Counted from the stretch's first letter, positions 19,366-29,471 are shown. The stretch: DNA of 64,000 nt from Pseudomonas sp. LP_7_YM (GCF_004364435.1 NZ_SOCT01000005.1:186001-250000), one strand, 5' to 3'. Notes: a model not told the origin generated them from the sequence alone. Translations and numbers: made by a program.

Positions 19366-19571
19366 GAGTCTTGCTCCAGGGCCTTGAGGCGCGAAATCAT
19401 GGACTCGACCTTCTGCCGGGCGATTTCGTTTTTTTCAATGAGGTGAGCGCGTTCCTCGCGCCAGGTTTTTTCCTGAGCTAATAAGAGTCGGTTTTGACTT
19501 TTTAGTTGCTCGACGCGATGGATCAATAATTCCAGTCGAGCCATCAGCGCTTGCAGATCGTTATCTTCCAT
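19362..19571 (-). CDS. ZapB-like coiled-coil protein (TIGR02449 type)
   Basis: 69 residues, almost entirely coiled coil with leucines at heptad positions (LQALMARLELLIHRVEQL). It is translationally coupled to zapA by a 4-bp overlap. The pairing of a short coil with ZapA suggests a Z-ring role like ZapB; that is inferred from context and shape. Confidence 0.85.
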   Translation of the reverse strand: MEDNDLQALMARLELLIHRVEQLKSQNRLLLAQEKTWREERAHLIEKNEIARQKVESMISRLKALEQDS

Positions 19572-19721
19572 CGTTTCCCACTGATTATTTTCTGATGAGT
19601 GGTGCAGGTGCTGGCCTCAGGAACTGCCCTCAATGTCGCCTGGATAGCTTGGGTGTGTCTGCCGGTGCTACGATACAAGGCCTTCATTCTAGACATTGCG
19701 CCGCCTGGCGCCTAGTTGCCC

Positions 19722-20273
19722 ATGCCTAATCAGAATTCCCCGTACAACGCATTCGCCACCCTGCTCAAAAGCGGTGGTCATCCTGTCTCTCCTGCCGAGC
19801 TGCAGGGCCTGTTGCTGGGCCGCAGTTGCGCAGGTGCAGGCTTCGCCCCCGAAGGCTGGTTTGTCGACGCCTCCATGCTGCTTGAAAAAGAGCCGGAAGA
19901 TAATGTTCGTCAGGCACTGATTGGCTTGCAGGAAATGGTCAAAGCCGAATTAACCAGCGATGACATGACAGTCGTACTGCTGTTGCCGAGCGACGATGAT
20001 TCCCTCGCAGACCGCGCCGCCGCGATGGGCCAATGGTGCCAGGGCTTTCTTGCAGGTTTCGCACTGGTTGGTAATCAATCGCTGACCCAGGAGACCCAGG
20101 AAGTGTTGCAGGATCTGGCGGCTATCGCTCAGGTTCAGGACGCCCTGGAGGAATCCGAAGACGGCGAGAGCGATTACATGGAGGTCATGGAATACCTGCG
20201 CGTTGCGCCGCTGTTGCTGTTCACCGAGTTCAACAAGAAAGCAGCACCTGAAGCGAAACCTTCTCTGCACTGA
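19722..20273 (+). CDS. YgfB/UPF0149 family protein
   Basis: 183 residues, helical UPF0149 fold: N-terminal [24 protein letters not shown]-type motif [12 protein letters not shown], and the C-terminal [21 protein letters not shown] 19722 is preferred over a TTG two codons earlier. It heads a run with pepP and the two ubi hydroxylases. YgfB proteins have been linked to regulation in Pseudomonas, but no molecular role can be read here. Confidence 0.9.
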   Translation: MPNQNSPYNAFATLLKSGGHPVSPAELQGLLLGRSCAGAGFAPEGWFVDASMLLEKEPEDNVRQALIGLQEMVKAELTSDDMTVVLLLPSDDDSLADRAAAMGQWCQGFLAGFALVGNQSLTQETQEVLQDLAAIAQVQDALEESEDGESDYMEVMEYLRVAPLLLFTEFNKKAAPEAKPSLH

Positions 20274-20351
20274 TCAACCATCGTTGCCCTCCGGTCATCG
20301 CTGCCTGTGTGCGTCGATGACCGGCGCCCATCCAGAGGCCCGCACTTGCCC

Positions 20352-21686
20352 ATGATCCATATCCCGAAAGCCGAATACGCCCGTCGTCGCAAAGCCTTGA
20401 TGGAGCAGATGGAGCCCAACAGCATCGCCATCCTTCCGGCAGCCGCTGTGGCCATTCGCAATCGTGATGTCGAGCATGTGTACCGCCAGGACAGCGACTT
20501 CCAATACTTGAGCGGCTTCCCTGAGCCTGAAGCGGTCATCGTACTGATTCCCGGCCGAGAGTATGGCGAGTACGTGCTGTTCTGCCGCGAGCGCAATCCA
20601 GAGCGCGAGCTTTGGGACGGCCTGCGCGCCGGACAGGATGGCGCAATCGGTCATTTCGGCGCCGACGATGCGTTCCCCATCACCGACATCGACGACATCC
20701 TGCCGGGCCTGATCGAGGGCCGCGACCGGGTGTATTCGTGCATGGGCAACAATCCCGAGTTTGATCGGCATGTGATGGAGTGGATCAACGTGATTCGTTC
20801 CAAGGCGCACCTGGGCGCGCAACCGCCGAATGAGTTCGTTGCTCTGGATCACCTGCTGCATGACATGCGCTTGTATAAATCGGCGGCGGAATTGAAGGTG
20901 ATGCGCGAAGCGGCGCAGATATCCGCACGCGCTCATGTTCGCGCGATGCAGGCCAGTCGCGCCGGGTTGTACGAATTCAGCCTGGAAGCCGAGCTGGATT
21001 ATGAGTTCCGCAAGGGCGGAGCGAAGATGCCTGCTTACGGCTCCATCGTCGCGTCAGGTCGCAACGCCTGCATCCTGCACTATCAGGAAAACCATGCACC
21101 GCTTAAGGATGGCGATCTGGTGCTGATCGATGCGGGTTGCGAGATCGACTGCTATGCCAGCGACATCACCCGCACGTTTCCGGTCAGCGGCCGGTTTTCG
21201 ACAGAGCAAAAAGCGATCTACGAACTGGTACTCAAGTCTCAGGAGGCTGCATTTTCGGCTATCAAGCCGGGCAATCACTGGAATCAGGCCCATGAGGCGA
21301 CGGTGCAGGTGATCACGGCGGGACTGGTTGAGCTGGGTCTGTTGCAGGGCGATGTCGATGAACTGATTGCCAATGAAGCGTACAAAGCGTTCTACATGCA
21401 CCGCGCCGGACATTGGCTAGGCATGGATGTGCACGACGTAGGCGAGTACAAGGTCGGCGGCGAATGGCGGGTACTCGAGGTCGGCATGGCGCTGACCGTA
21501 GAGCCTGGAATTTACGTGTCGCCGGACAATCAGAATGTAGCGAAGAAGTGGCGCGGGATCGGTGTACGAATCGAGGACGATGTCGTGGTGACCAGGACGG
21601 GTTGTGAAATTCTCACTGGTGGCGTGCCCAAATCCGTCGCCGAAATCGAGGCCTTGATGGCTGCTGCGCGGACTGACGCCGCATGA
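20352..21686 (+). CDS. pepP: Xaa-Pro aminopeptidase
   Basis: Removes N-terminal residues before proline; cytosolic dimetal enzyme of 444 residues. The pita-bread domain keeps all ligands: DAGCEIDCYASDITRTF (two Asp), HRAGHWLGMDVHD (His), VEPGIYV (Glu) and GVRIEDDVVVT (Glu). The N-terminal creatinase-like domain (QDSDFQYLSGFPEPEAV) is complete. ATG 20352; its stop overlaps ubiH by 4 bp. Confidence 0.97.
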   Translation: MIHIPKAEYARRRKALMEQMEPNSIAILPAAAVAIRNRDVEHVYRQDSDFQYLSGFPEPEAVIVLIPGREYGEYVLFCRERNPERELWDGLRAGQDGAIGHFGADDAFPITDIDDILPGLIEGRDRVYSCMGNNPEFDRHVMEWINVIRSKAHLGAQPPNEFVALDHLLHDMRLYKSAAELKVMREAAQISARAHVRAMQASRAGLYEFSLEAELDYEFRKGGAKMPAYGSIVASGRNACILHYQENHAPLKDGDLVLIDAGCEIDCYASDITRTFPVSGRFSTEQKAIYELVLKSQEAAFSAIKPGNHWNQAHEATVQVITAGLVELGLLQGDVDELIANEAYKAFYMHRAGHWLGMDVHDVGEYKVGGEWRVLEVGMALTVEPGIYVSPDNQNVAKKWRGIGVRIEDDVVVTRTGCEILTGGVPKSVAEIEALMAAARTDAA

Positions 21687-22870
21687 GTCGTTTCAATCTC
21701 GCGATCGTGGGTGGCGGCTTAGTCGGCGCGAGTCTGGCGTTGGCGTTGCAAGCCGGTGCCAAGGCGCGAGGCTGGAAGATCGTCATGATCGAGCCCTTCG
21801 CACCGGGCGACACCTGGCAGCCGAGCTATGACGCACGTTCGTCGGCACTGTCGTTCGGCGCGCGGCAGATCTACGAGCGTCTGGGGCTGTGGCAGCAGAT
21901 CAGCCGTCGTGCCGAGCCTATCCTGCACATTCAGGTATCCGACAAAGGCCGCTTCGGTGCGGCGCAGCTGTCAGCCATTCAGGAAGGCGTGCCGGCCCTT
22001 GGTTACGTGGCGGAGAACGCCTGGCTGGGTCGGTGCCTGTGGCAAGACCTGGATAAAGACGTCATCAGCTGGCGTGTGCCTGGCGAGGTGAAACAGATGC
22101 AGGCGCTGACCGATGGTTACCGCCTGACCCTTAACGATGAAACCCAACTGGACTGTGATCTTGCGGTGCTCGCCGATGGTGGGCGCTCGAGTCTGCGCGA
22201 ACAGCTGGGCATCGGCGTGCGTAAGACGCCATACGATCAGAGCGCATTGATCGCTAACATCACACCGGGCGAAGCGCACCGCGGCCAGGCCTTCGAGCGC
22301 TTCACCGAGCAGGGACCAATGGCGCTGCTGCCGCTGCCGGAAAACCGCTGTGCGCTGGTCTGGACCCGCACGGCTGAGGATGTACAGCGGCTGATGGCGC
22401 TGGACGAGCGCAGCTTCCTGAATGAACTGCAAGGCGTATTCGGCTACCGCCTCGGCGCGTTGAAACAAGTCGGCGCGCGGCATGCCTATCCGCTGGCGCT
22501 GATTCAGGCCGAGGAGCAGGTGCGTTCGCATCTGGTCGTTCTGGGTAATGCGGCGCACAGCTTGCACCCGATTGCCGGCCAGGGTTTCAACCTGTCATTG
22601 CGTGATGCGGCATCGCTGGCCGAAACCTTGCTCGCCAGTGAAGCGCCACTGGGGGATCTGGCGACCTTGCAGGTTTATCGCGATCGCCAATACCTGGACC
22701 AGAAGCTCACCGTGGGCTTTTCTGATCAGGTCACGCGGTTGTTCGGCAGTCGACAACCGATGATCACTGCGAGCCGCAACATTGGCTTGCTGGGCCTCGA
22801 TCTGCTGCCGTCGGCCAAGAGTTGGTTCGCCCGCCAGGCTATGGGGCTGGGAACACGAGCTGATGTCTAA
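21683..22870 (+). CDS. ubiH: 2-octaprenyl-6-methoxyphenol hydroxylase UbiH
   Basis: FAD-dependent monooxygenase of ubiquinone synthesis, 395 residues. Motifs in order: N-terminal GGGLVGASLALAL (FAD adenosine), the DG motif VLADGGRSSLRE, and the second FAD motif GNAAHSLHPIAGQGFNLS. The GNAAH variant is usual for UbiH, while the UbiI/VisC neighbour has GDAAH. It overlaps pepP by 4 bp and precedes ubiI by 49 bp, so an operon is likely. Confidence 0.95.
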   Translation: MSRFNLAIVGGGLVGASLALALQAGAKARGWKIVMIEPFAPGDTWQPSYDARSSALSFGARQIYERLGLWQQISRRAEPILHIQVSDKGRFGAAQLSAIQEGVPALGYVAENAWLGRCLWQDLDKDVISWRVPGEVKQMQALTDGYRLTLNDETQLDCDLAVLADGGRSSLREQLGIGVRKTPYDQSALIANITPGEAHRGQAFERFTEQGPMALLPLPENRCALVWTRTAEDVQRLMALDERSFLNELQGVFGYRLGALKQVGARHAYPLALIQAEEQVRSHLVVLGNAAHSLHPIAGQGFNLSLRDAASLAETLLASEAPLGDLATLQVYRDRQYLDQKLTVGFSDQVTRLFGSRQPMITASRNIGLLGLDLLPSAKSWFARQAMGLGTRADV

Positions 22871-22919
22871 CCCCTTCTTTCATCCGTGGCCAACGCCACC
22901 CGCGAGAACGATTTAAAGC

Positions 22920-24140
22920 ATGGAAACGCGCGCAGATCTGCTGATTGTCGGGGCCGGAATGGTCGGTAGCGCACTTGCGCTGGCGCTGCGAGACAGCGGG
23001 CTGAATATCCTCGTGGTGGACGGCAGCCCGTTGAACGTCAAACCGTTCGATCACGCTGCCCCTTTCGAGCCACGAGTCAGCGCCTTGTCTGCGGCCAGCC
23101 AGCGCATTCTCGAGCGTTTGAACGTCTGGGATGGCATCGTTTCGCGGCGCTTAAGCCCTTATAGCGAGATGCATGTGTGGGACGGCAGCGGCACGGGCAA
23201 AGTGCATTTCTCTGCGTCCAGCGTGCATGCCCAGGTGCTGGGTCATATCGTCGAAAACCGCGTGGTGCAGGATGCCTTGATCGAGCGTCTGCACGAGACC
23301 GATATCAGCCTCATGGCCAATGCGCGTCTGGAACAGATGCGTCATTCGGGTGACGACTGGCTGCTGACCCTCTCCGATGGCCGCACCTTGCGCGCGCCCT
23401 TGGTAGTCGCTGCCGACGGCGCCAACTCCACAGTCCGGCACATGACGGGTACGGCAACGCGGGAATGGGACTACATGCACCACGCCATCGTCACCAGCGT
23501 GCGCACGGCCCAATCCCACCGTAAGACGGCTTGGCAACGATTCACCGACGACGGCCCGCTGGCGTTTTTGCCCCTCGAGCGAGAAGGAGAGCACTGGTGT
23601 TCGATCGTATGGTCGGTGACGCCTGCCGAGTCAGCACGGCTAATGAAGCTTGAGGATGAAGCGTTCTGTCGCGAGCTTGAGACAGCCTTCGAGGGCTGTC
23701 TTGGTCGGGTGATTTGCGCTGATCCACGGCTGTGCGTGCCTCTGCGACAGCGGCATGCCAAGCGTTATGTCGCCGATGGATTGGCGCTGATCGGCGACGC
23801 CGCCCACACCATCCATCCGTTGGCGGGGCAAGGTGTGAATCTGGGGTTTCTGGATGCGGCTGTTCTGGCCGAGGTGCTGCTGGGCGCAATCGAACGTGGC
23901 GAGCGTATTGCCGATCAGAAAGTGCTCAGCCGCTATGAACGCCGCCGAATGCCGCATAACCTCGCACTGATGGCGGCGATGGAAGGCTTCGAGCGCCTGT
24001 TCCAGGCTGATCCATTGCCGATGCGCTGGTTGCGCAACACCGGGTTGAAAGTGGTGGATCATTCGACTGCGGCCAAGGCGATGTTCGTTCGCCAGGCGCT
24101 AGGGTTGACTGGAGATTTGCCGGCATTGGCGAAGCCCTGA
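22920..24140 (+). CDS. Ubiquinone-synthesis FAD hydroxylase (UbiI/VisC family)
   Basis: Second FAD monooxygenase of the UbiH/F/I group, 406 residues: GAGMVGSALALAL at the N-terminus, ADGANSTVRHMTG (DG motif), and LIGDAAHTIHPLAGQGVNLGF. The position after pepP-ubiH and the HPLAGQG form fit UbiI, the C5 hydroxylase, but UbiF-like C6 activity cannot be ruled out by motif. ATG 22920. Confidence 0.9.
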   Translation: METRADLLIVGAGMVGSALALALRDSGLNILVVDGSPLNVKPFDHAAPFEPRVSALSAASQRILERLNVWDGIVSRRLSPYSEMHVWDGSGTGKVHFSASSVHAQVLGHIVENRVVQDALIERLHETDISLMANARLEQMRHSGDDWLLTLSDGRTLRAPLVVAADGANSTVRHMTGTATREWDYMHHAIVTSVRTAQSHRKTAWQRFTDDGPLAFLPLEREGEHWCSIVWSVTPAESARLMKLEDEAFCRELETAFEGCLGRVICADPRLCVPLRQRHAKRYVADGLALIGDAAHTIHPLAGQGVNLGFLDAAVLAEVLLGAIERGERIADQKVLSRYERRRMPHNLALMAAMEGFERLFQADPLPMRWLRNTGLKVVDHSTAAKAMFVRQALGLTGDLPALAKP

Positions 24141-24398
24141 CACGGCGCGGTTTCAGTCCCGGCATGGACTTCTTGCTGGGGCGGGTCGGCTCGCGATACG
24201 CCGATTATGCGACACGTATACGTCGCCCATGCTGACGTCTTGCGGATAATTCGCGCCCTCAGGTGATCGTGTTCCTGTCTGGAATCGCTCGTAAACCTAC
24301 CCCGCAACATCTGGTAACTGCTCAAACCGGACATCGGTTGAGATGCCAGATGCGATTCACTACCATTTCGCCTCATTTTGACAAGACGAGATTTCAGC

Positions 24399-25400
24399 AT
24401 GCAGGCAAGCAAGCGTCTTTTGGCTGCCCTGGCATTGACGGTGCTCGGCGGCAACGCCCAGGCCGCTGATGAAGTGGTGGTGTATTCCTCCCGGATCGAC
24501 GAGCTGATCAAGCCAGTGTTCGATGCCTACACCGCCAAGACCGGCGTGAAGGTCAAGTTCATCACCGACAAAGAAGCGCCATTGATGCAGCGCATCAAGG
24601 CTGAAGGGCAGAACGCTACCGCCGACCTGCTGCTCACGGTCGACGCCGGTAACCTGTGGCAAGCCGAGCAGATGGGCATCCTCCAGCCATTCACCTCGTC
24701 GGTCATCGACGAAAACATTCCCGCACAGTATCGCTCCTCGACCCACAGCTGGACTGGGCTGAGCCTGCGTGCGCGCACCATCGTGTACTCGACCGACCGG
24801 GTCAAACCCGAGGAACTGACCACCTATGAGGCGTTGGCTGACAAGCAGTGGGAAGGGCGCCTGTGCCTGCGAACCGCGAAGAAAGTCTACAACCAGTCGC
24901 TGACCGCCACGCTCATCGAGGCCCACGGCGCCGAAGCGTCGGAAAAGATCCTCAAGGGTTGGGTCAACAACCTGTCCACTGACGTATTCTCCGATGACAT
25001 TGCGGTGCTTCAAGCGATCAATGCCGGGCAGTGCGATGTCGGCATCGTTAACACGTATTACTACGGTCGCCTGCACAGGCAGAATCCTGATCTGGCCGTA
25101 CGCCTGTTCTGGCCGAACCAGTCTGATCGTGGCGTCCACGTGAATCTTTCGGGCATCGGCCTGACCCGATACGCGCCCCATCCCGATGCGGCCAAGGCGT
25201 TGGTTGAATGGATGACCGGGCCTGAAGCGCAGACGATCTTTTCGGGCACCAACCAGGAGTTTCCAGCCAACCCGAAAGTCCCGCCCTCTGAAGAAGTCGC
25301 AAGCTGGGGTAAATTCAAAGCCGACACTATCCCGGTTGAAGTGGCCGGGCGGCGTCAGGCCGAGGCCATTCGCATGATGGATCGCGCGGGCTGGAATTGA
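24399..25400 (+). CDS. Ferric-iron ABC transporter, periplasmic binding protein (FbpA/FutA type)
   Basis: 333 residues with a signal peptide ([18 protein letters not shown], cleavage after AQA) and mature start [17 protein letters not shown]. The iron-binding C-lobe tyrosines are visible in [14 protein letters not shown]. The hinge and end motif [14 protein letters not shown] are also typical. It stands before the matching permease, separated by a REP element. Ligand Fe(III) is the family expectation. Confidence 0.9.
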   Translation: MQASKRLLAALALTVLGGNAQAADEVVVYSSRIDELIKPVFDAYTAKTGVKVKFITDKEAPLMQRIKAEGQNATADLLLTVDAGNLWQAEQMGILQPFTSSVIDENIPAQYRSSTHSWTGLSLRARTIVYSTDRVKPEELTTYEALADKQWEGRLCLRTAKKVYNQSLTATLIEAHGAEASEKILKGWVNNLSTDVFSDDIAVLQAINAGQCDVGIVNTYYYGRLHRQNPDLAVRLFWPNQSDRGVHVNLSGIGLTRYAPHPDAAKALVEWMTGPEAQTIFSGTNQEFPANPKVPPSEEVASWGKFKADTIPVEVAGRRQAEAIRMMDRAGWN

Positions 25401-25456
25401 TCCTGCGCGGTGTGAATATTTGCTCAATTGCTGATGCAGCGGACTGAACACGATCC

Positions 25457-25548
25457 TGCGGGAGTGGGTTCATTTGCGAGGCGCCGGTGCGAACACAGAC
25501 TGGTGTCGACCGAGCCGGCCCTTTCGCGAATGAATGCGCTTCCACGGG
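25457..25548. repeat. REP pair (Pseudomonas type)
   Basis: Left copy GCGGGAGTGGGTTCATTTGC and, about 45 bp on, the inverted right copy TTCGCGAATGAATGCGCTTC. Lies between the iron-binding protein gene and its permease. Confidence 0.7.
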
Positions 25549-25587
25549 GATTCCTTGCGGCCTCCGCAGTTTCCTGAGAGTACCTTC

Positions 25588-27204
25588 TTGACCCATCCCG
25601 TTCAGCGCCGCTGGTATCTCCTGGTCTCCGCCATCGCCGCATTGGTGCTGCTGCCCCTGAGTGTGCTGTTGCTTTCCTGGCAAACCATTGATCACGAGAT
25701 CTGGTCCCACCTTTGGGAAACCCAGCTGCCCCGGCTGCTGGGCAACACCCTCACGTTGGTCGTCGGCGTAGGTGTGGGTGTGACCCTGTTAGGCGTGAGT
25801 CTCGCTTGGCTCACAGCATTGTGTGAGTTTCCTGGCAAACGCTGGCTGGACTGGGCGCTGATGCTGCCGTTCGCCATTCCGGCCTATGTCCTGGCCTTTG
25901 TTTTCGTTGGCCTGCTCGACTTTGCCGGCCCCGTGCAAACCCTCATGCGTGAGTGGTTTGGCACAGGCGTCCGCTTTCCCCGTGTGCGCTCGACGGGCGG
26001 GGTGATCATCGTTCTGGTGCTGGTCTTCTATCCTTATGTTTATCTGCTCGCGCGCACAGCTTTTCTCGCCCAGGGCAAAGGCCTGATGGAAGCCGCACGT
26101 ATCCTCGGGCAGTCGCCTTGGCAGGCGTTCTGGCGTGTCGCGCTGCCGATGGCCAGACCTGCGATTGGTGCCGGCATCGCACTCGCTTTGATGGAAACCC
26201 TGGCAGATTTCGGTGCGGTTGCCGTATTCAACTTCGACACCTTTACTACGGCTATCTACAAAACCTGGTATGGCTTCTTCAGCCTGTCGAGCGCGGTCCA
26301 ACTGGCCAGCCTGCTGCTCTTGGCTGTGATGCTGGTGCTGTACGGTGAACGTCGTGCCCGCGGGGCCCGTAGCGCGAGCAATGAACGACCTCGGGTCAAG
26401 GCGCTGTATCACCTGCACGGCCTCAAGGCGGCAGCGGCCAGTACCTGGTGCAGCCTGGTTTTCATCTGTGCATTCGTGGTGCCACTGTTGCAACTGATTG
26501 TCTGGGTCTGGCAACGTGGACGGTTTGACCTGGATGAACGCTATACCGGTCTCATTCTGCATACCCTGTACCTTGGGGCGCTTGCCGCTCTGGTGACGGT
26601 CAGCGTGGCGATGATCCTGGTGTTTGCCCGGCGCTTGGCGCCCACCCGTGCCATTCGCTCGGCAGTGAGCCTGGCCAACATCGGCTATGCCCTGCCTGGG
26701 TCGGTGCTGGCGGTATCGATCATGCTGGCGTTCAGTTATCTGGATCGTGAGATGGTGGTGCCCCTTTCCGCCTGGTGGGGTGGTGCTGGCAAACCGTTGT
26801 TGCTGGGAAGCCTTGCCGCATTGGTGCTGGCGTATCTGGTGCGCTTCATCGCCGTGGCCTATGGGCCGCTGGAGAACAGCCTGTCGCGGATCCGTCCGTC
26901 GTTGCCAGAAGCGGCCCGCAGCCTGGGTGTTAGCGGGCCGCGTTTGTTTTTCAAAATTTATCTGCCGCTGCTGATCCCGGGAACCCTGAGTGCGGGTTTG
27001 CTGGTGTTCGTCGATGTGCTCAAGGAAATGCCCGCCACGCTGCTGATGCGCCCGTTTGGCTGGGACACGCTGGCGGTGCGCATCTTCGAAATGACCAGCG
27101 AAGGCGAGTGGGCGCGAGCCGCGTTACCGGCATTGACGCTGGTCATGGTCGGTTTACTACCGGTCATTGGCTTGATCAGACGGTCTGCCAGGCCCATCGG
27201 CTAG
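25588..27204 (+). CDS. Ferric-iron ABC transporter, permease (FbpB type, fused two-domain)
   Basis: 538 residues with about 12 membrane helices in two related halves; each has the docking loop (first RILGQSPWQAFWRVALPMARPAI; second SLGVSGPRLFFKIYLPLLIP). I chose the TTG at 25588 because GAGAG sits 7 nt before it and THPVQRRWY matches the family start; an ATG at 25534 would add 18 residues and overlap the REP element. No ATPase gene is adjacent, so the ATP-binding subunit must come from elsewhere. Confidence 0.88.
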   Translation: MTHPVQRRWYLLVSAIAALVLLPLSVLLLSWQTIDHEIWSHLWETQLPRLLGNTLTLVVGVGVGVTLLGVSLAWLTALCEFPGKRWLDWALMLPFAIPAYVLAFVFVGLLDFAGPVQTLMREWFGTGVRFPRVRSTGGVIIVLVLVFYPYVYLLARTAFLAQGKGLMEAARILGQSPWQAFWRVALPMARPAIGAGIALALMETLADFGAVAVFNFDTFTTAIYKTWYGFFSLSSAVQLASLLLLAVMLVLYGERRARGARSASNERPRVKALYHLHGLKAAAASTWCSLVFICAFVVPLLQLIVWVWQRGRFDLDERYTGLILHTLYLGALAALVTVSVAMILVFARRLAPTRAIRSAVSLANIGYALPGSVLAVSIMLAFSYLDREMVVPLSAWWGGAGKPLLLGSLAALVLAYLVRFIAVAYGPLENSLSRIRPSLPEAARSLGVSGPRLFFKIYLPLLIPGTLSAGLLVFVDVLKEMPATLLMRPFGWDTLAVRIFEMTSEGEWARAALPALTLVMVGLLPVIGLIRRSARPIG

Positions 27205-27527
27205 GTGCGGGGTCCGAACCTTGCGGCTACAATGCGCCGCAATCGACGCGGTCTGTCAGACAATTCCGCAGGTTCGCAAAGGTTCCAGACCCCTAGTCAC
27301 GGGGGACCTGCAGCGATCGCGTCTTCGCCACGCCCCAAGGGGATGGGAGAACATAGCGAGCGAAGCAATAAGGCAAAGAACAGGCAAAAGCGGTTGGGTC
27401 GTGTCCGACTCCAGCTGTTCTGAATGAGCATTTTCCGCCTGTTTCTAACGCGCAAGCGTGTGCGTACTGCCGAATGTGCCCAGCCAGCTATAATTTTCAC
27501 ATTTCCCTGGCCCGGAAGGAGAAACCC
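27205..27527 (+). promoter_or_regulatory. Intergenic region before gcvT with a candidate promoter
   Basis: 323 bp without a gene. A perfect -10 hexamer TATAAT (27489-27494) lies 33 bp before the gcvT ATG; the -35 position (27466-27471) is poor, so an activator may be needed. A GGAAGGAGA ribosome site stands right before the ATG. I see no glycine-riboswitch pattern and no other gene. Confidence 0.45.
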
Positions 27528-28610
27528 ATGGGAAAGCGTACGCCCCTGTTTGACCTGCACCTTGCGCTCGGCGCGAAGCTGGTCGATTTTGGTGGTTGGG
27601 ATATGCCGTTGCATTACGGCTCACAGGTCGAAGAGCACCATCAGGTGCGCCGCGACTGTGGGGTTTTTGACGTGTCGCACATGCATGTGCTCGACGTTTC
27701 AGGCAGTCAGGCCCAGCCCTGGCTGCAATACTTGCTGGCAAACGACGTCGGCAGACTGCAGCAAACCGGGCGTGCGCTCTATAGCGCCATGCTCGACCCT
27801 CAGGGCGGGATCGTCGACGACATGATCGTCTACCGTACCGACCAGGGATATCGGTTGGTGGTCAACGCGGCTACCGGCACCAAGGATCTGGCCTGGATGA
27901 ATTCCCATCTTTGCGGCTTCGACGTGCAGGTGATCCAACGTTCCGAGTTGGCGATGCTGGCCATTCAGGGGCCGCATGCCCGGCAGAAAATCGCCGAGCT
28001 GGTCACTCAGACGCGCTCCGAACTTATCCACACCCTAAGGCCGTTCGAAGGCCATCAGGAAGGTGACTGGTTCATCGCCCGCACCGGTTATACCGGCGAG
28101 GATGGGCTGGAGATCATCCTGCCGAGCGATCAAGCCTGCAGCTTTTTCAACGAAATGGTCGGCGCGGGAATCTCGCCGATTGGCTTGGGCGCGCGCGATA
28201 CGCTGCGCCTTGAAGCGGGAATGAATCTTTTCGGGCAAGAAATCGATGAGCAGGTTTCACCGCTGACGTCCAACATGGGCTGGACCGTTGCATGGGCGCC
28301 GCAAGATCGCGACTTCATTGGTCGTGGTGCGCTCCAAGCAGAGCGAGCCAAGGGCATTGCCTCAAAGCTTGTCGGGCTTGTGCTTGAAGAGCGCGGTGTT
28401 TTGCGCGCGCATCAAGTCGTTCGAATAGCGGAAGTTGGCGAAGGAGAGATTACCAGTGGTAGTTTCTCTCCTACGCTGAGCAAGTCGATTGCCCTGGCGC
28501 GTGTTCCGATAGCCACTGGCGACCGCGCTGAAGTGGAGATCCGCGGCAAGTGGTACCCGGTTCGAGTGGTCCAGCCGACGTTCGTTCGTCACGGTAAGGC
28601 CCTGATTTGA
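27528..28610 (+). CDS. gcvT: Glycine cleavage system T protein (aminomethyltransferase)
   Basis: Transfers the methylene of H-protein-bound aminomethyl to tetrahydrofolate. 360 residues, normal. Starts MGKRTPLFDLH; family motifs MPLHYGSQ, CGVFDVSHMHVLDVSG and the folate-region YTGEDGLEIILP. The C-terminal barrel ends with RVVQPTFVRHGK. It precedes gcvH by 68 bp. The P subunit gene is not in this window. Confidence 0.96.
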   Translation: MGKRTPLFDLHLALGAKLVDFGGWDMPLHYGSQVEEHHQVRRDCGVFDVSHMHVLDVSGSQAQPWLQYLLANDVGRLQQTGRALYSAMLDPQGGIVDDMIVYRTDQGYRLVVNAATGTKDLAWMNSHLCGFDVQVIQRSELAMLAIQGPHARQKIAELVTQTRSELIHTLRPFEGHQEGDWFIARTGYTGEDGLEIILPSDQACSFFNEMVGAGISPIGLGARDTLRLEAGMNLFGQEIDEQVSPLTSNMGWTVAWAPQDRDFIGRGALQAERAKGIASKLVGLVLEERGVLRAHQVVRIAEVGEGEITSGSFSPTLSKSIALARVPIATGDRAEVEIRGKWYPVRVVQPTFVRHGKALI

Positions 28611-28678
28611 CCCTTGTTATCAAAGACAATCCCTGGCGGGTTTCCCGCTGACCTGATGATGTAGAGAGGATAAAAATT

Positions 28679-29062
28679 ATGAGCGATATTCCCGCCGAAC
28701 TGCGTTTTGCCGAAAGTCACGAATGGGCGCGTCTGGAGTCTGACGGCACTGTGACTGTGGGTATCTCCGATCATGCTCAGGAAGCGCTGGGAGACGTGGT
28801 GTTCGTAGAGTTGCCGGAAATCGGCAAGGTGCTTGCTGCCAGTGATGCAGCAGGCGTGGTCGAATCAGTCAAGGCCGCTTCTGATATCTATTCGCCGGTT
28901 GCCGGTGAGGTTATCGAGGTGAATGAAGCACTGGGCGATGCGCCTGAAGAGCTGAACAGCGCGCCTTACAGCTCATGGATTTTCAAGCTCAAGCCTTCCA
29001 ACCCCGCAGACCTGGAAAAGTTGCTGGACGCCGCTGCTTACAAAGCCGCGATCGGCGAATAA
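28679..29062 (+). CDS. gcvH: Glycine cleavage system H protein
   Basis: Lipoyl carrier protein of the glycine cleavage complex, 127 residues, normal. The lipoyl lysine is in [17 protein letters not shown] (about residue 65, ESVKA). [22 protein letters not shown] at the N-terminus is typical. GAGAGG precedes the ATG. A terminator closes the gcvT-gcvH unit. Confidence 0.97.
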   Translation: MSDIPAELRFAESHEWARLESDGTVTVGISDHAQEALGDVVFVELPEIGKVLAASDAAGVVESVKAASDIYSPVAGEVIEVNEALGDAPEELNSAPYSSWIFKLKPSNPADLEKLLDAAAYKAAIGE

Positions 29063-29109
29063 GCACCCGAATCGGTGTTGGCTGCCGATGCGTTTATTCC
29101 CTGCCAAAT

Positions 29110-29140
29110 AAAAATGCCGCTCAATTGGACGGCATTTTTT
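29110..29140. terminator. Bidirectional terminator between gcvH and the DUF2388 gene
   Basis: Stem AAAATGCCG / CGGCATTTT with a 10-nt loop and a T run on either strand, between two convergent genes. Confidence 0.85.
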
Positions 29141-29153
29141 ATGGTGTTGAGCG

Positions 29154-29471
29154 TTACTGCTCAGCAACCAGGTTCTTCGCCAGAATCGCGTTTGCCAGAT
29201 CCATGTCCGAAGCGTTCAGCCCCGGGTTGTCTTGGCGAACCTGATTCATGGCTGCTTCCAGATACGGGCCACGAATGGCCCCGTTGCTGGCGACGAAGCT
29301 ACCGGCATCATCCTGCGCAGCCACAATCAGTTTGTGATGCCGGAAAGTCAGGTAGGTAGAGCCGGTGGTTGCGCCGGACGAAATAACGTCGTGCAGAAAG
29401 CTGTCAGCCATGGCTGAACCGACGGGCAGGGAAAGCAGAGCTAACGTGGCTACGGCAAGTTTTAGACGCAT
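29154..29471 (-). CDS. DUF2388 family exported protein
   Basis: 105 residues: signal peptide (MRLKLAVATLALLSLPVGSAMA), then a small domain of the Pseudomonas DUF2388 type (ATTGSTYLTFRHHKLIVAA, DDAGSFVASNGAIRGPYLEAA). Function unknown in the family. Monocistronic, convergent with gcvH. Confidence 0.85.
   Translation of the reverse strand: MRLKLAVATLALLSLPVGSAMADSFLHDVISSGATTGSTYLTFRHHKLIVAAQDDAGSFVASNGAIRGPYLEAAMNQVRQDNPGLNASDMDLANAILAKNLVAEQ

Noticed and set aside
27205..27527. Glycine riboswitch upstream of gcvT
   Set aside because: No tandem aptamer signature or expression platform was recognised; a plain promoter is a better reading.
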